Assembly: GCA_021806765.1 (NCBI GenBank)
Contig: JAJZQR010000160.1
Location: 1-12,024 of the forward strand
From: Chloroflexota bacterium
Lineage (GTDB): Bacteria > Chloroflexota > UBA6077
DNA length: 12,024 nt
Reading direction: 5' to 3'
The notes under the pieces are model-generated. The model ran no database searches. It saw only the letters and a program-made list of their open reading frames with translations, and was not told where the DNA came from. Positions 1-9,961 of the stretch are shown here, piece after piece. Each line of letters opens with the position of its first letter. The first letter of the stretch is position 1. A program made the translations under genes and the position numbers.

Positions 1-168
1 CCCACCGCGCCTCCGGCAGCCACCGCGGCCCCAGCAGCCACCGCCACGACCGCCGTCACCGCCACCACCGCACCGACCAGGCCGGCGGCATCCCCCACCG
101 GCGCGGCCAGCCCAACGGCTGCCGGCACCGCAGTTCCCACCAAGGCAGCGTCACCCGTCGCCACCACC
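1..168 (+). repeat. Low-complexity GCC/ACC-rich tract encoding an Ala/Thr/Pro linker
   Basis: The first ~165 bases are built from degenerate CCACCGCN-like units. They encode a disordered linker made almost only of Ala, Thr, Pro, Ser and Gly. Such tracts are typical of extracytoplasmic spacers between a membrane anchor and a heme domain. They can vary in length between strains through slippage. The tract continues out of the window on the left. Confidence 0.75.
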
Positions 169-456
169 GAGGCCGAGACTGCCGGCCAAGAACTCTACGA
201 GACCAACTGCGCAGCCTGCCACGGACCCAAGGGCGCAGGAGGCTTGAAGGTAGGGAACTCCACCTCCGCCAACCTCCAGTCGCCGCACCTGGAAACCCTG
301 TACAACAACAACGATGCCCTCATAGCCCGGGCGATCCTGGAGGGCAAGGACCAGAAGGGGGACAACCTGGATACCGAGATGCCGCGCTTCCAGGGGAAGC
401 TGACCCAGCAGCAGGTGAACCAGATCATCGCCTACCTGAAGACCCTCCATCAGTAG
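1..456 (+). CDS. Cytochrome c, C-terminal part (5' end outside window)
   Basis: The reading frame is open from base 1 to TAG at 454-456, so the start and any signal peptide or membrane anchor lie upstream. About 60 residues of Ala/Thr/Pro-rich linker lead into one class I cytochrome c domain. The heme-binding CAACH motif is at 208-222, in the context LYETNCAACHGPKGAGG. The probable axial methionine is at 379-381 (EMPRFQGKLT), followed by the usual C-terminal helix QIIAYLKTLHQ. The domain resembles the cbb3-subunit-III-like cytochrome c family (PF13442 type). The protein probably carries electrons outside the cytoplasmic membrane, with the linker tethering or extending the heme domain. Its redox partner cannot be read from this fragment. 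The identification as a cytochrome c is secure; the pathway is unknown. Confidence 0.93.
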   Translation, partial: PTAPPAATAAPAATATTAVTATTAPTRPAASPTGAASPTAAGTAVPTKAASPVATTEAETAGQELYETNCAACHGPKGAGGLKVGNSTSANLQSPHLETLYNNNDALIARAILEGKDQKGDNLDTEMPRFQGKLTQQQVNQIIAYLKTLHQ

Positions 457-464
457 TAAGGTCA

Positions 465-501
465 GTGGTGGCGTACTCCGGTTGCCGGAGTACGCCACCA
501 C
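465..501 (+). terminator. Perfect 17-bp hairpin after the cytochrome gene
   Basis: The arms 465-481 (GTGGTGGCGTACTCCGG) and 485-501 are exact reverse complements around the 3-base loop TTG, starting 8 bases after the stop codon. The position suggests transcription termination or 3'-end protection of the cytochrome mRNA. No T-run follows (CCGGCGCCTC comes next), so it is not a textbook intrinsic terminator. The structure is certain; the function is inferred. Confidence 0.7.
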
Positions 502-545
502 CCGGCGCCTCTCCTAGTCCCATCTCCATTTCGCCATAATAACCC

Positions 546-574
546 TAGACATTTCTCAGGTTTGCGACTATAAT
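546..574 (+). promoter_or_regulatory. Probable promoter of clpC
   Basis: The -35 box TAGACA (546-551) and -10 box TATAAT (569-574) are separated by exactly 17 bp. The start site would be near 580-582, giving a leader of about 80 bases. The bases just before the -10 box read GCGAC. The same CGAC-TA arrangement is found at the two promoters near 9135-9204. There is no CIRCE element (TTAGCACTC-N9-GAGTGCTAA) and no clear HAIR box, so HrcA or HspR control is not supported. Confidence 0.75.
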
Positions 575-584
575 ATCACCAAAG

Positions 585-636
585 CTGACAGACTCATTGT
601 CAGGGTTGACGCTTCGGTCCATCGGACCGTCCAACC
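585..636 (+). promoter_or_regulatory. Two hairpins in the clpC leader
   Basis: CTGACA (585-590) pairs with TGTCAG (598-603) around a 7-base loop. It sits right after the predicted start site and could be an operator or an mRNA hairpin. Next, CGGTCC (615-620) pairs with GGACCG (624-629) around ATC, closed outside by GGTTG (604-608) and CAACC (632-636). Both lie between promoter and ribosome binding site. They could be a repressor site and an RNA thermometer-like or stabilising element. The pairing is read directly from the sequence; the role is a guess. Confidence 0.45.
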
Positions 637-661
637 GAGCGCCACCCGGTGGGAGTTGACG

Positions 662-3145
<2,484 letters not shown>

Positions 3146-3159
3146 AATCACCACAGACA

Positions 3160-3205
3160 GACAGGGACTGGGCAGCAGGTGTGCTGCCCAGTCCCTGTCC
3201 ATTTT
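3160..3205 (+). terminator. Intrinsic terminator of clpC
   Basis: A perfect 18-bp stem (3160-3177 with 3182-3199, loop GGTG) begins 14 bases after the clpC stop. It is followed by CATTTT (T-run 3202-3205). This is the most conventional terminator in the window. The next 168 bases (3206-3373), between the convergent clpC and helicase genes, show no further gene or convincing hairpin. Confidence 0.88.
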
Positions 3206-3373
3206 CCCCTGGCGTTTCCTGACCTCAGCCTTGCTCCACTACACGAAAAGGGCCGGCCGCGCTTGGATCATGCCGTCCACTTTCGGCTTCCGTGACGTAC
3301 CTGCCTGGACTGGTAGTTCCTTCATCGCCGGAAAGAGACCCTATTCCCACCCTGCATACTGTCTATCTCATCT

Positions 3374-6300
3374 CTACCCAGTTGAGCGACCCTGCGCGGG
3401 AAGGGAGACCATCCCGTCGGTGTTTGCGATCCTCTGTTGCTGCTCAAGCAAGTTGATGGCTTCGCGGACACGGTCAGAGATGTGGTTGCCCGTCCTCTCG
3501 TACCGAAGGAGACGGCTCGTTTGTATCACGAGGTCGTCAAGCGGAAGAGAGAAACTCTCCTCGACCACGAAGAGAGCGACTTTCCCCAACTCCTCGAGGG
3601 CTACCTCCTCAATTGGTCGAGGCTTCTTCCCTGGCTCAGGCCTACGAGCTGGCACCTGGTCAAAGGTCATGGTTGGCGTCCAAAGAAAGTCGCCCCTTCT
3701 CACAACCTGCTTCTCCCGCTCAGCCCAGCGGATCCCCCTGTCAACTACCGCAGCGATCTTACTTCCAGCTCGCTGGAAGCCCCAGCATCCGGCAACCACC
3801 GTAGTCACCCTGCCTATGTGCACGGGACTCTCTGCTTCCACGCACGCTGCAACTAGCGAAGGTACGATGCTTGTTGCCACCCATTCCTCGTAGAAGCTCT
3901 CAGGCGACCTCTGTCTCGGTAGCCGTGCCCCTTGATACGCCACCATGCGCGCTACAGCTCGTTGTACCTGAGGCTTCGGCACAGTCAGGGTGCGCGGACT
4001 TGGCCGATTCTCCTGCTTCGGCTCTCTTGTTGCTTTGGATATATCCTCAGTTAGGGCGCTGCCGCCATGCATCGCTGGCAGCACTCGTCGCGCCTGCTCG
4101 ATGGCTTCAAGGACTCGCCGTGTCTCCCGATCCGGGTCTTTCACCCAGTCCTGTGACCAAATCCGATGGATCCGCCAGCCTTGGTCTTCCAGCAACTGCT
4201 GCCGCAAGCGGTCACGGTCTCTAGCAGTCTTCGATGAGTGATAGGTGGCGCCGTCGCATTCGATACCGAGGATGAATCGGCCCGGGTTCTTTTCGTCGAC
4301 CACTCCAATGTCGATGCGGTAGCCTGAGCAGCCAACCTGTGGTTCGACCCTGAAGCCGCGTCTCCTGAGTTCATCCACGACCGCTTCTTCAAACGGAGAC
4401 TCGGGGTCTCTTCCATCGATGCTCACAGCCCCATCGAGGGCACGCAGACCTTTCTGCGCGTACTCCATGTACCGAACCAGCATCTTCGCCCCTTCGCTAG
4501 AGCTGCCGGACAGATCGATTTCCTCCGGCCTCACTGAGGCTACAAACTTCACCTGGTTGCGGGCTCGGGTTACCGCAACGTTCAGACGGCGCTCGCCCCC
4601 AACGCGATTCACAGGACCAAAGGTAGAGGACATCTTGCCGTTGCCGTCCTTAGCGTAGCCCATGCTGAAAATGATCACGTCGCGTTCGTCGCCCTGGATC
4701 TCCTCCAGGTTCTTAATGAAGAAGGGCTCGTCCCTGTCCTCTTTGAAGAAGTCCTCCAGGTCCGACCGAAGCCGCCGCCTAGCCTCCCACTCCTGGTGGA
4801 TCGCCAGCCATTGGGCGCTGCTGAAGGCGACCACTCCCAACGTCTCCTTAGGGCGTTGCTCGGCGTGCTCCACGATCAGGTCCACGACCCGTCGGGCCTC
4901 GATCCGATTGGTCCGGCTTCCGCCCCGATCGTAGATTCCGTCGAGAACGCGAATGAACTCAACGCCTCTATCCGGGGCATCTTGGTGAGAGCTCGGGAAG
5001 GTAACCAACTGGTTGCGATAGAAATACCGGTTGGAGAAGGCGATCAATCTCTCGTCCCGACTCCGGTAGTGCCATCGCAACATCACCGACGAAAGTCCCA
5101 GGGCTGCACACTGATCGAGAACGCTATCCAAGATCTCCCCATCTTCCGGGTCATCGTCATCGCCTGCATCGTCGAACCGAGCCTTGAAGAAGTCGGTGGG
5201 AGGAAGCTGCTTGCTGTCGCCTGCGACCACCAGTTGTCTTCCCCGGTAGATGGCTCCAACTGCGTCCTCGGGCAGTACCTGTGAGGCTTCATCGAAGATG
5301 ACGAGATCGAACTGTATCCGGGCTGCATCCAGGTAGTTGCTGACCGAAAGGGGACTCATGAGCAAGCACGGCTTCAGGGTGAGCAGGAGATTGGGAATCT
5401 CCCTGAATAGACGCCGGATCGGCTTGTGTCGCTTGCGCTTCTGGATCTCGTGGTAAAGGATAGCGGGCTCCGACGATTTGACTCCGCCGACGTCTATGGC
5501 GGGTCGTCTGCTGAGGACAGCGTGCTTTACCCGCTGCGGGGCGATCCGCAGAGCTGTTTGATCGAGCGAACGGAAGTTCTGGATAGCCGCCTCGTGATTC
5601 GTTCCTCGAAAGCCGGCGAGTTCTGATACCTTGCTGTAGCGGTCATCCAGCCATAGCTGGTAGAACCTCTTCAGGAAGACATCGCCCCATGTCTCGGGTC
5701 TTGGTGCAAAACGTTCGATTTCCGCAACAAGACTTTCCAACCCCACGACGGCGCATTCATCGAGTAGGTGCTTGTAGTCGATCCATTCCTGGAGGCCGAG
5801 AAGGTTCGTCAGCCGTTCATCCAACCATTCGATGAGGGCGCTTAGAGGCGCGTGTTCGGGGGCACTTGAGACTGCCGTGAATGCTGAGGGATCAAAGACG
5901 GTGGCCACATAGTCGAGCTCCGCGTTAATCTCATCCAGGATCCTCTTGAACCCTGTGCGCCGTGCCTCGCTCGCCATCTCCATCGGTTCCTGCCCACTGG
6001 CCCGACTTACAAGCCCAGCGGGCGGGAGACCAGGCTCAAAGAGGCTTCTCACGTCCTGGGTCCACAAGAGGGCGGCGAGCACCGCTCGCCAGTCAGTGTC
6101 GAAATCGGCAAAGAAACGCCCGAAGTCCTTGAGCAGTGTTTCCCGCTCCGCGCTGAGACGATGGTCCATTTCTCGGATGCTGATCGCTTCAGCGACTCCA
6201 TTGATCAGTTCAGCGACGGACCTGGCGTCAGGTTGTTTCAGAAGGGATCGAACACCGTCCTCTGCGGACCAGAAGTCGTTGAGCGCGTCGAGCCATGCTC

Positions 6301-9076
6301 TGGCGCCATCACGACTCGTTGCTGGGCTTGCGCCGCAGGGTACGAGCTTGTCGACGGCAGTGTAGTAGGCGAGGCTTTGGATGGCTGCAGTTAGACTGCG
6401 GAGAGCACTGGTCACCAGTTGGTGCGGGCTCTTTAGCGGGACCAACTCAGATCCGCCGACGAGCAGGACACTTGCGAAGGCGGCAGGAAGTTGGCCGCCG
6501 AACTCGTCCAGCACAGCCAGTGTAGTGTCAACGCTGGCAATTATCGCATCCCAGTCGGTATCCCCTCCCATGTACGCGTGATGTTTAGCGAAGGCCTGAT
6601 TAAGCTCGGCCTCATGCTCGTGCAACCAGGCTTCGTGCCGATGGACCTCTCGAGCCAGCGACACCAGAGAATGAGCCTCCTGCAGTGTCGGCTTCACGTG
6701 GGATTTGTTCAGGGCTTTCAGCCGTCCCATGTCCTGCCAATAGGACGGTCTGAAGATCCGCAGGGCGGAGGTATAGTGCGCGGCGAACCGTTCAGCCATG
6801 GCTGGAGCTTCTTCGATGAGCCTATCGTCGTAGAGGCCACGGAGCTTGGCACCGTGAACCCGGAAAAAGCTGCTATGCTCCCGGGCTTCCACAGCCAGAC
6901 GGCGGGCCGAAATCGCCGAGCCTCGATCCAGCCATTCTCTCAGTGGGCGGGGGTCTTGGAGAAGCACACCTACTGCAGTAGCTGCGATGGAGGCATCTTC
7001 CAGCGCAGAGGGGGACAATAGTCCGGCGCAAAGGGCCATCGATGAAGCTGCGGACGCAATGGTATCCAACGCATTGATGACTTGGTTAAGCAGGGATTCC
7101 AGCTTATTGCGTTCTCTGCTTGCTGTTTCTCTCGACTCATCTATTGATGCGCCGAGAGGTCGAAGAGCTGCGCCGGCTTTGCTCGTTAGGCGTTGGTGAA
7201 GGTCCAGAAAATCAACTGTAAGAATCTGCTCATTGTACGCAGCCAGCAGATTCTTGCGCCGCTGGTGGTACTGAACAGCTTGAGCGAGGTGAGCACGAGC
7301 AGATTCCAGTACGGGAGCTAGAGTTGTCGACGTGAACCAGTCGGCAGGAGGCACCGGGTTCTTGGCTAGGAGCGCGAGAACTCTGTCCAGCCGACCCAAT
7401 TCCTGCACGGTAGCAGGCGGTTCCAGTCCGATGGCCACGGCGACCTCGGCACCTTCAGCCTCAGCATCCCTGACGTTCCCTCTTAGCTTCTCAAATCGCG
7501 AGCGTATCTCTGCTTGCCGCTGCAACGAGAATGCGTTCAGCTTGCAGCCGCGCCAGGGGTGATGGGCATGGTTCAGCACTACGTGACCAACCGTACTGAG
7601 GCGGCCCACGCAATCAAGCCACTTGGCAAGCTGAGTTGAGGTAGCTGCATCTACTCCGGAAAGCGTAAAGGGGAGATCAGGGACGGACTTGCGCCAGGCA
7701 ACTTCGCCATGAGCGCGGAAAGCAGAGATACCGAGGGTGTTGCCGTCGTCGTGTAAGGCTCTTACGTAATCGTTCAGAGCCATCCTACGCAGAGCCAATT
7801 GCTCCAGGGCAATTTGAGCATTGGGATCTAACCGGCCCGGCTTGGAGTCCTCGAGGGCCTCGGCCAACTGGTCGATGACGGCCTTCTTCTTAGCCTTATG
7901 GTCATGCAGCTTGAGACAGACGGAGTCAAGCCCGCATTGTGCAAGTCGTCTGTAAACCACCTCCAGGGCGGCCATCTTCTCGCTGACGAACAGCATGCGC
8001 TTGCCCTGCGCCAGGGACTCCGCGATCAAGTTGGCGATGGTCTGGCTCTTACCAGTTCCTGGAGGACCCTGAATAATGAGGTTGACTCCGCGAGTTGCCG
8101 CTGCCAGAGCCTCTAGCTGACTACTATCGGCGTTGAGGATGTGAAATGTGCTGGCCGGCGTGATCTTCTCGTCCAACTCTTCCACCGTTGGGAGGTCTGC
8201 AGGTACCGGTGGAAGAGCGCCGGAATCGCCCCCGATGGCACGAATGAGGGGGTGGTTAGCCATGAGACTGGCATTCGCCTGTAAATCCTGGTACATGGCG
8301 AGTTTCAAGAAGGAAAAGCACGCCAAGTAAGCATCCTGGACCACACGCCAGGAACGCTGCGGCCGGATCGTTCCGGCTATCTGCTTCAGCAACTGTGCAA
8401 GGTCGAGATCACCGCCGTTTCCCTCAACGTTGGGCAACTCAATGCCGAAGTCCCTCCTCAGCCGCTCGACTAGGGTAGGGTTGAGAACGATCTCTTCGTC
8501 CTCAAGCATTGATAGCTGGAAGGGATCCAGAGCGGTGTCTCTTTGTAGAGTCACTGGAACCAACAGCAGGGGTGATCGGAGTGTGTCCGGGCTGTTCTCG
8601 AACTCCTTCCACTCGAGCAAACCGAAGGCAACGTACATTGTGTTCACGCCCTGCTCTTCCATAGAGCCACGCGCCCGTAGTCTGAGACGATACAGAACGG
8701 CTTTGTGCTTGCGCGGATCTCCATCCGGCCGCACTTCGCCTGGTCGCAAAGGCACTCTCGCGAATCCTGGAATGGATGGAGAGAGTTCAGTACCGACCGG
8801 TGTTTGCTCCATGGTCGCGCCAGATGGTGCAGGGAAATCTACTAACTCGGGATCAGATTCGTCCTCTGGGGACAAAGGGAAGGTGAGTGTTTCCTCTTGG
8901 TTGACGAGTTGATCGAAGAGAGTAAGAAAGTGGGGCTCGACTAGGTGGAGAGTACTGGTCTTTGTTGCCCGGAAGTTGATCAGAGAATTCCGTGAAGTCA
9001 GGTCCAGCAGACGCCGTCGCCATTGGTCGATTCGCCCCAGAACATCAGGATCCTGAGGAGACTGAGCTGCTTGCAC
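3374..9076 (-). CDS. DUF4011 helicase - MTES_1575/Vsr-like nuclease - DUF3320 protein (Hhe-like, putative anti-phage)
   Basis: A single 1900-residue ORF. The DUF4011 signature WRRRLLDLTSRNSLINF is near residues 19-35. A superfamily I (COG1112) helicase follows: Walker A GPPGTGKS (337-344), motif II FDEASQ (1261-1266), motif III GDSKQLPPTD (1286-1295), WHYRSR (1335-1340), QGDERD (1461-1466) and motif VI around NVAVTRAR (1499-1506). About 900 residues, mostly helical-looking, separate Walker A from motif II. A PD-(D/E)XK nuclease of the MTES_1575 type comes next, with E1563/E1564, D1589, E1606-C-D1608-G, H1613 and an Arg-rich helix. DUF3320 lies near 1728-1800, with a winged-helix-like tail. 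The start is GTG with GGAG 7 bases upstream. From memory, this architecture (DUF4011-helicase-Vsr) is the Hhe defence gene found in the Gao et al. 2020 screen. ATP-driven translocation coupled to DNA cutting is inferred. The gene is intact and less GC-rich than its neighbours, which suggests horizontal acquisition. Confidence 0.9.
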   Translation of the reverse strand: MQAAQSPQDPDVLGRIDQWRRRLLDLTSRNSLINFRATKTSTLHLVEPHFLTLFDQLVNQEETLTFPLSPEDESDPELVDFPAPSGATMEQTPVGTELSPSIPGFARVPLRPGEVRPDGDPRKHKAVLYRLRLRARGSMEEQGVNTMYVAFGLLEWKEFENSPDTLRSPLLLVPVTLQRDTALDPFQLSMLEDEEIVLNPTLVERLRRDFGIELPNVEGNGGDLDLAQLLKQIAGTIRPQRSWRVVQDAYLACFSFLKLAMYQDLQANASLMANHPLIRAIGGDSGALPPVPADLPTVEELDEKITPASTFHILNADSSQLEALAAATRGVNLIIQGPPGTGKSQTIANLIAESLAQGKRMLFVSEKMAALEVVYRRLAQCGLDSVCLKLHDHKAKKKAVIDQLAEALEDSKPGRLDPNAQIALEQLALRRMALNDYVRALHDDGNTLGISAFRAHGEVAWRKSVPDLPFTLSGVDAATSTQLAKWLDCVGRLSTVGHVVLNHAHHPWRGCKLNAFSLQRQAEIRSRFEKLRGNVRDAEAEGAEVAVAIGLEPPATVQELGRLDRVLALLAKNPVPPADWFTSTTLAPVLESARAHLAQAVQYHQRRKNLLAAYNEQILTVDFLDLHQRLTSKAGAALRPLGASIDESRETASRERNKLESLLNQVINALDTIASAASSMALCAGLLSPSALEDASIAATAVGVLLQDPRPLREWLDRGSAISARRLAVEAREHSSFFRVHGAKLRGLYDDRLIEEAPAMAERFAAHYTSALRIFRPSYWQDMGRLKALNKSHVKPTLQEAHSLVSLAREVHRHEAWLHEHEAELNQAFAKHHAYMGGDTDWDAIIASVDTTLAVLDEFGGQLPAAFASVLLVGGSELVPLKSPHQLVTSALRSLTAAIQSLAYYTAVDKLVPCGASPATSRDGARAWLDALNDFWSAEDGVRSLLKQPDARSVAELINGVAEAISIREMDHRLSAERETLLKDFGRFFADFDTDWRAVLAALLWTQDVRSLFEPGLPPAGLVSRASGQEPMEMASEARRTGFKRILDEINAELDYVATVFDPSAFTAVSSAPEHAPLSALIEWLDERLTNLLGLQEWIDYKHLLDECAVVGLESLVAEIERFAPRPETWGDVFLKRFYQLWLDDRYSKVSELAGFRGTNHEAAIQNFRSLDQTALRIAPQRVKHAVLSRRPAIDVGGVKSSEPAILYHEIQKRKRHKPIRRLFREIPNLLLTLKPCLLMSPLSVSNYLDAARIQFDLVIFDEASQVLPEDAVGAIYRGRQLVVAGDSKQLPPTDFFKARFDDAGDDDDPEDGEILDSVLDQCAALGLSSVMLRWHYRSRDERLIAFSNRYFYRNQLVTFPSSHQDAPDRGVEFIRVLDGIYDRGGSRTNRIEARRVVDLIVEHAEQRPKETLGVVAFSSAQWLAIHQEWEARRRLRSDLEDFFKEDRDEPFFIKNLEEIQGDERDVIIFSMGYAKDGNGKMSSTFGPVNRVGGERRLNVAVTRARNQVKFVASVRPEEIDLSGSSSEGAKMLVRYMEYAQKGLRALDGAVSIDGRDPESPFEEAVVDELRRRGFRVEPQVGCSGYRIDIGVVDEKNPGRFILGIECDGATYHSSKTARDRDRLRQQLLEDQGWRIHRIWSQDWVKDPDRETRRVLEAIEQARRVLPAMHGGSALTEDISKATREPKQENRPSPRTLTVPKPQVQRAVARMVAYQGARLPRQRSPESFYEEWVATSIVPSLVAACVEAESPVHIGRVTTVVAGCWGFQRAGSKIAAVVDRGIRWAEREKQVVRRGDFLWTPTMTFDQVPARRPEPGKKPRPIEEVALEELGKVALFVVEESFSLPLDDLVIQTSRLLRYERTGNHISDRVREAINLLEQQQRIANTDGMVSLPAQGRSTG

Positions 9077-9134
9077 TTCTTGACTCCACTAAGACTGGGA
9101 TGGGAAAGAGCGACGCACCGCCAGGTACTTCTAT

Positions 9135-9163
9135 ATGATAGTCGTTGCCTCCACGTATGTCTA
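9135..9163 (-). promoter_or_regulatory. Probable promoter of the helicase-nuclease gene
   Basis: Read on the minus strand, TAGACA (9163-9158) and TATCAT (9140-9135) are spaced by 17 bp. The predicted start lies about 50 bases upstream of the GTG codon. Both TAGACAT and CGACTAT are identical in sequence and spacing to those of the clpC promoter. The match to sigma-70 consensus is moderate. The GGAG ribosome binding site is at 9087-9084. Confidence 0.6.
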
Positions 9164-9200
9164 ATGACAATTTGCTTGACAAACTCTCGCACAACGACTA
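9139..9200. promoter_or_regulatory. Inverted repeat TAGTCGTTG / CAACGACTA bridging the divergent promoters
   Basis: TAGTCGTTG (9139-9147) and CAACGACTA (9192-9200) are exact reverse complements 44 bp apart. Each overlaps the first two bases of a -10 box, one for each divergent promoter, so both promoters present CAACGACTA in the same orientation relative to transcription. A protein bound at these half-sites would block both. A related palindrome lies at 9962-9977. TGACAA is also repeated directly at 9164-9181 with a 12-bp period. No regulator gene is visible in the window. Confidence 0.5.
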
Positions 9201-9204
9201 CAGT
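9176..9204 (+). promoter_or_regulatory. Probable promoter reading toward the NYN gene
   Basis: TTGACA (9176-9181) is a perfect -35 box and TACAGT (9199-9204) a 4/6 -10 box, with a 17-bp spacer. CGAC precedes the -10 box. The -35 box lies 12 bp from the -35 box of the divergent helicase promoter, so the two are back to back. Transcripts would begin near 9210 and meet the terminator-like hairpin at 9263 after about 50 bases. Confidence 0.6.
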
Positions 9205-9238
9205 CATATTGTCCCGTGTGGGATGAAATCGCTACCCC

Positions 9239-9291
9239 CCCAGTCGCTTAGCGGCTGGGCGCGAGGCCGCCTTCGGGCGGCCTCTGCTTTT
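9239..9291 (+). terminator. Tandem hairpins with intrinsic terminator in the NYN leader (possible attenuator)
   Basis: Hairpin 1 pairs 9239-9247 with 9251-9259 (loop TTA, one T-G wobble). Hairpin 2 pairs GAGGCCGCC (9263-9271) with GGCGGCCTC (9276-9284) around TTCG, a stable C(UUCG)G tetraloop, and is followed by TGCTTTT (9285-9291). No gene lies upstream on this strand for it to end, so it appears to sit in the leader of the NYN gene. GCGGCT (9251-9256) can instead pair with GGCCGC (9265-9270), which would break both hairpins. That makes an attenuation switch possible. Alternatively, the promoter plus terminator define a small RNA of about 80 bases. Confidence 0.6.
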
Positions 9292-9302
9292 CTGGAGCCC
9301 CC

Positions 9303-9946
9303 TTGGAGAAGACCGCTCATCGGCCGAAGACCAACGTCTACATCGACGGCTTCAACCTGTACTATCGGGCCTTGAGGGGCACACCCTACAAGTGGCTCGA
9401 CCTGAGCAGGTTGTGCGGACTCGCCCTCCCCAAGAACGAGATCCACCGTATCCGCTACTTCACTGCCTTGGTGAAGCCACGGGCCGGCGACCCGTCACAG
9501 TTGGAGAGGCAGCAGGTCTACCTCCGCGCTCTGAAGACGATCCCGAACCTGACCGTCCACCGGGGGCACTTCCTCGAGTCTGTGGTTTCGATGCGCCTCG
9601 CCAATCCCCCGACCGAGGGCTCCCCCTACGTAAGGTGCTGAAGAGCGAAGAGAAGGGTTCGGACGTGAACATCGCCACCTATCTGCTCGTCGACGCCTTC
9701 GACAAGGACTTCGAGACCGCTGTGGTCGTGTCCAACGACTCCGACCTGGAGGAGCCGATACGGATGGTGCGTGAGAAGTTCGACCTTCCCGTAGGTCTCC
9801 TGAACCCCAGCGAGAAGCCCAGCCAGGCCCTTCTCAAAGTCGTGGCGTTCTACAAGGAGATCAGAAAGGGCCTGCTAGAGGCTAGCCAGTTCCCCAATGA
9901 GATCGAATACCGCGGCCGTCGCATCGTGAAACCGGCAAGATGGTGA
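9303..9946 (+). pseudogene. NYN-domain (PIN-like) ribonuclease gene with a -1 frameshift
   Basis: Two adjoining frames together encode one NYN (LabA/DUF88-type) protein of about 214 residues, a usual size for the family. Frame one runs from TTG 9303 (GGAG at 9294-9297) to TGA 9639-9641 and holds VYIDGFNLYY. Frame two carries VLKSEEKGSDVNIATYLL and VVVSNDSDLEEP and ends at TGA 9944-9946. The acidic residues of the metal-dependent RNase site (IDGFN, GSDVN, SNDSD) are all present but split between frames. Stepping back one base at A9632 joins them as YVKVLKSEEKGSDVN, which reads like the family. The simplest cause is a missing base in GTAAGG or in the C-run at 9622-9626. Because the rest shows no decay, this is either a recent mutation, a sequencing error, or (less likely) recoding; no classical slippery heptamer is present. 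It is transcribed away from the helicase gene. Its RNA target is unknown. Confidence 0.82.
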
Positions 9947-9961
9947 GGGTGGCCCAGGACG

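Noticed and set aside
1..168. The CCACCGC-rich start as a CRISPR or tandem repeat array
   Set aside because: Units are degenerate, have no spacers, and stay in frame with the cytochrome gene as a Thr/Ala/Pro linker.
656..661. TTG at 656 as the clpC start
   Set aside because: It abuts the GGGAG ribosome binding site with no spacing, whereas ATG 662 has a 6-base spacer and begins MIPIERFTQQAQ as the family does.
3231..3893. A 220-residue plus-strand frame over the helicase gene's 3' end
   Set aside because: It mostly overlaps the DUF3320 coding region on the other strand, has no family features and lacks a ribosome binding site.
9620..9645. Programmed -1 ribosomal frameshift site in the NYN gene
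   Set aside because: No X-XXY-YYZ slippery heptamer and no obvious downstream pseudoknot. A missing base is simpler, so I kept it as a frameshifted gene only.
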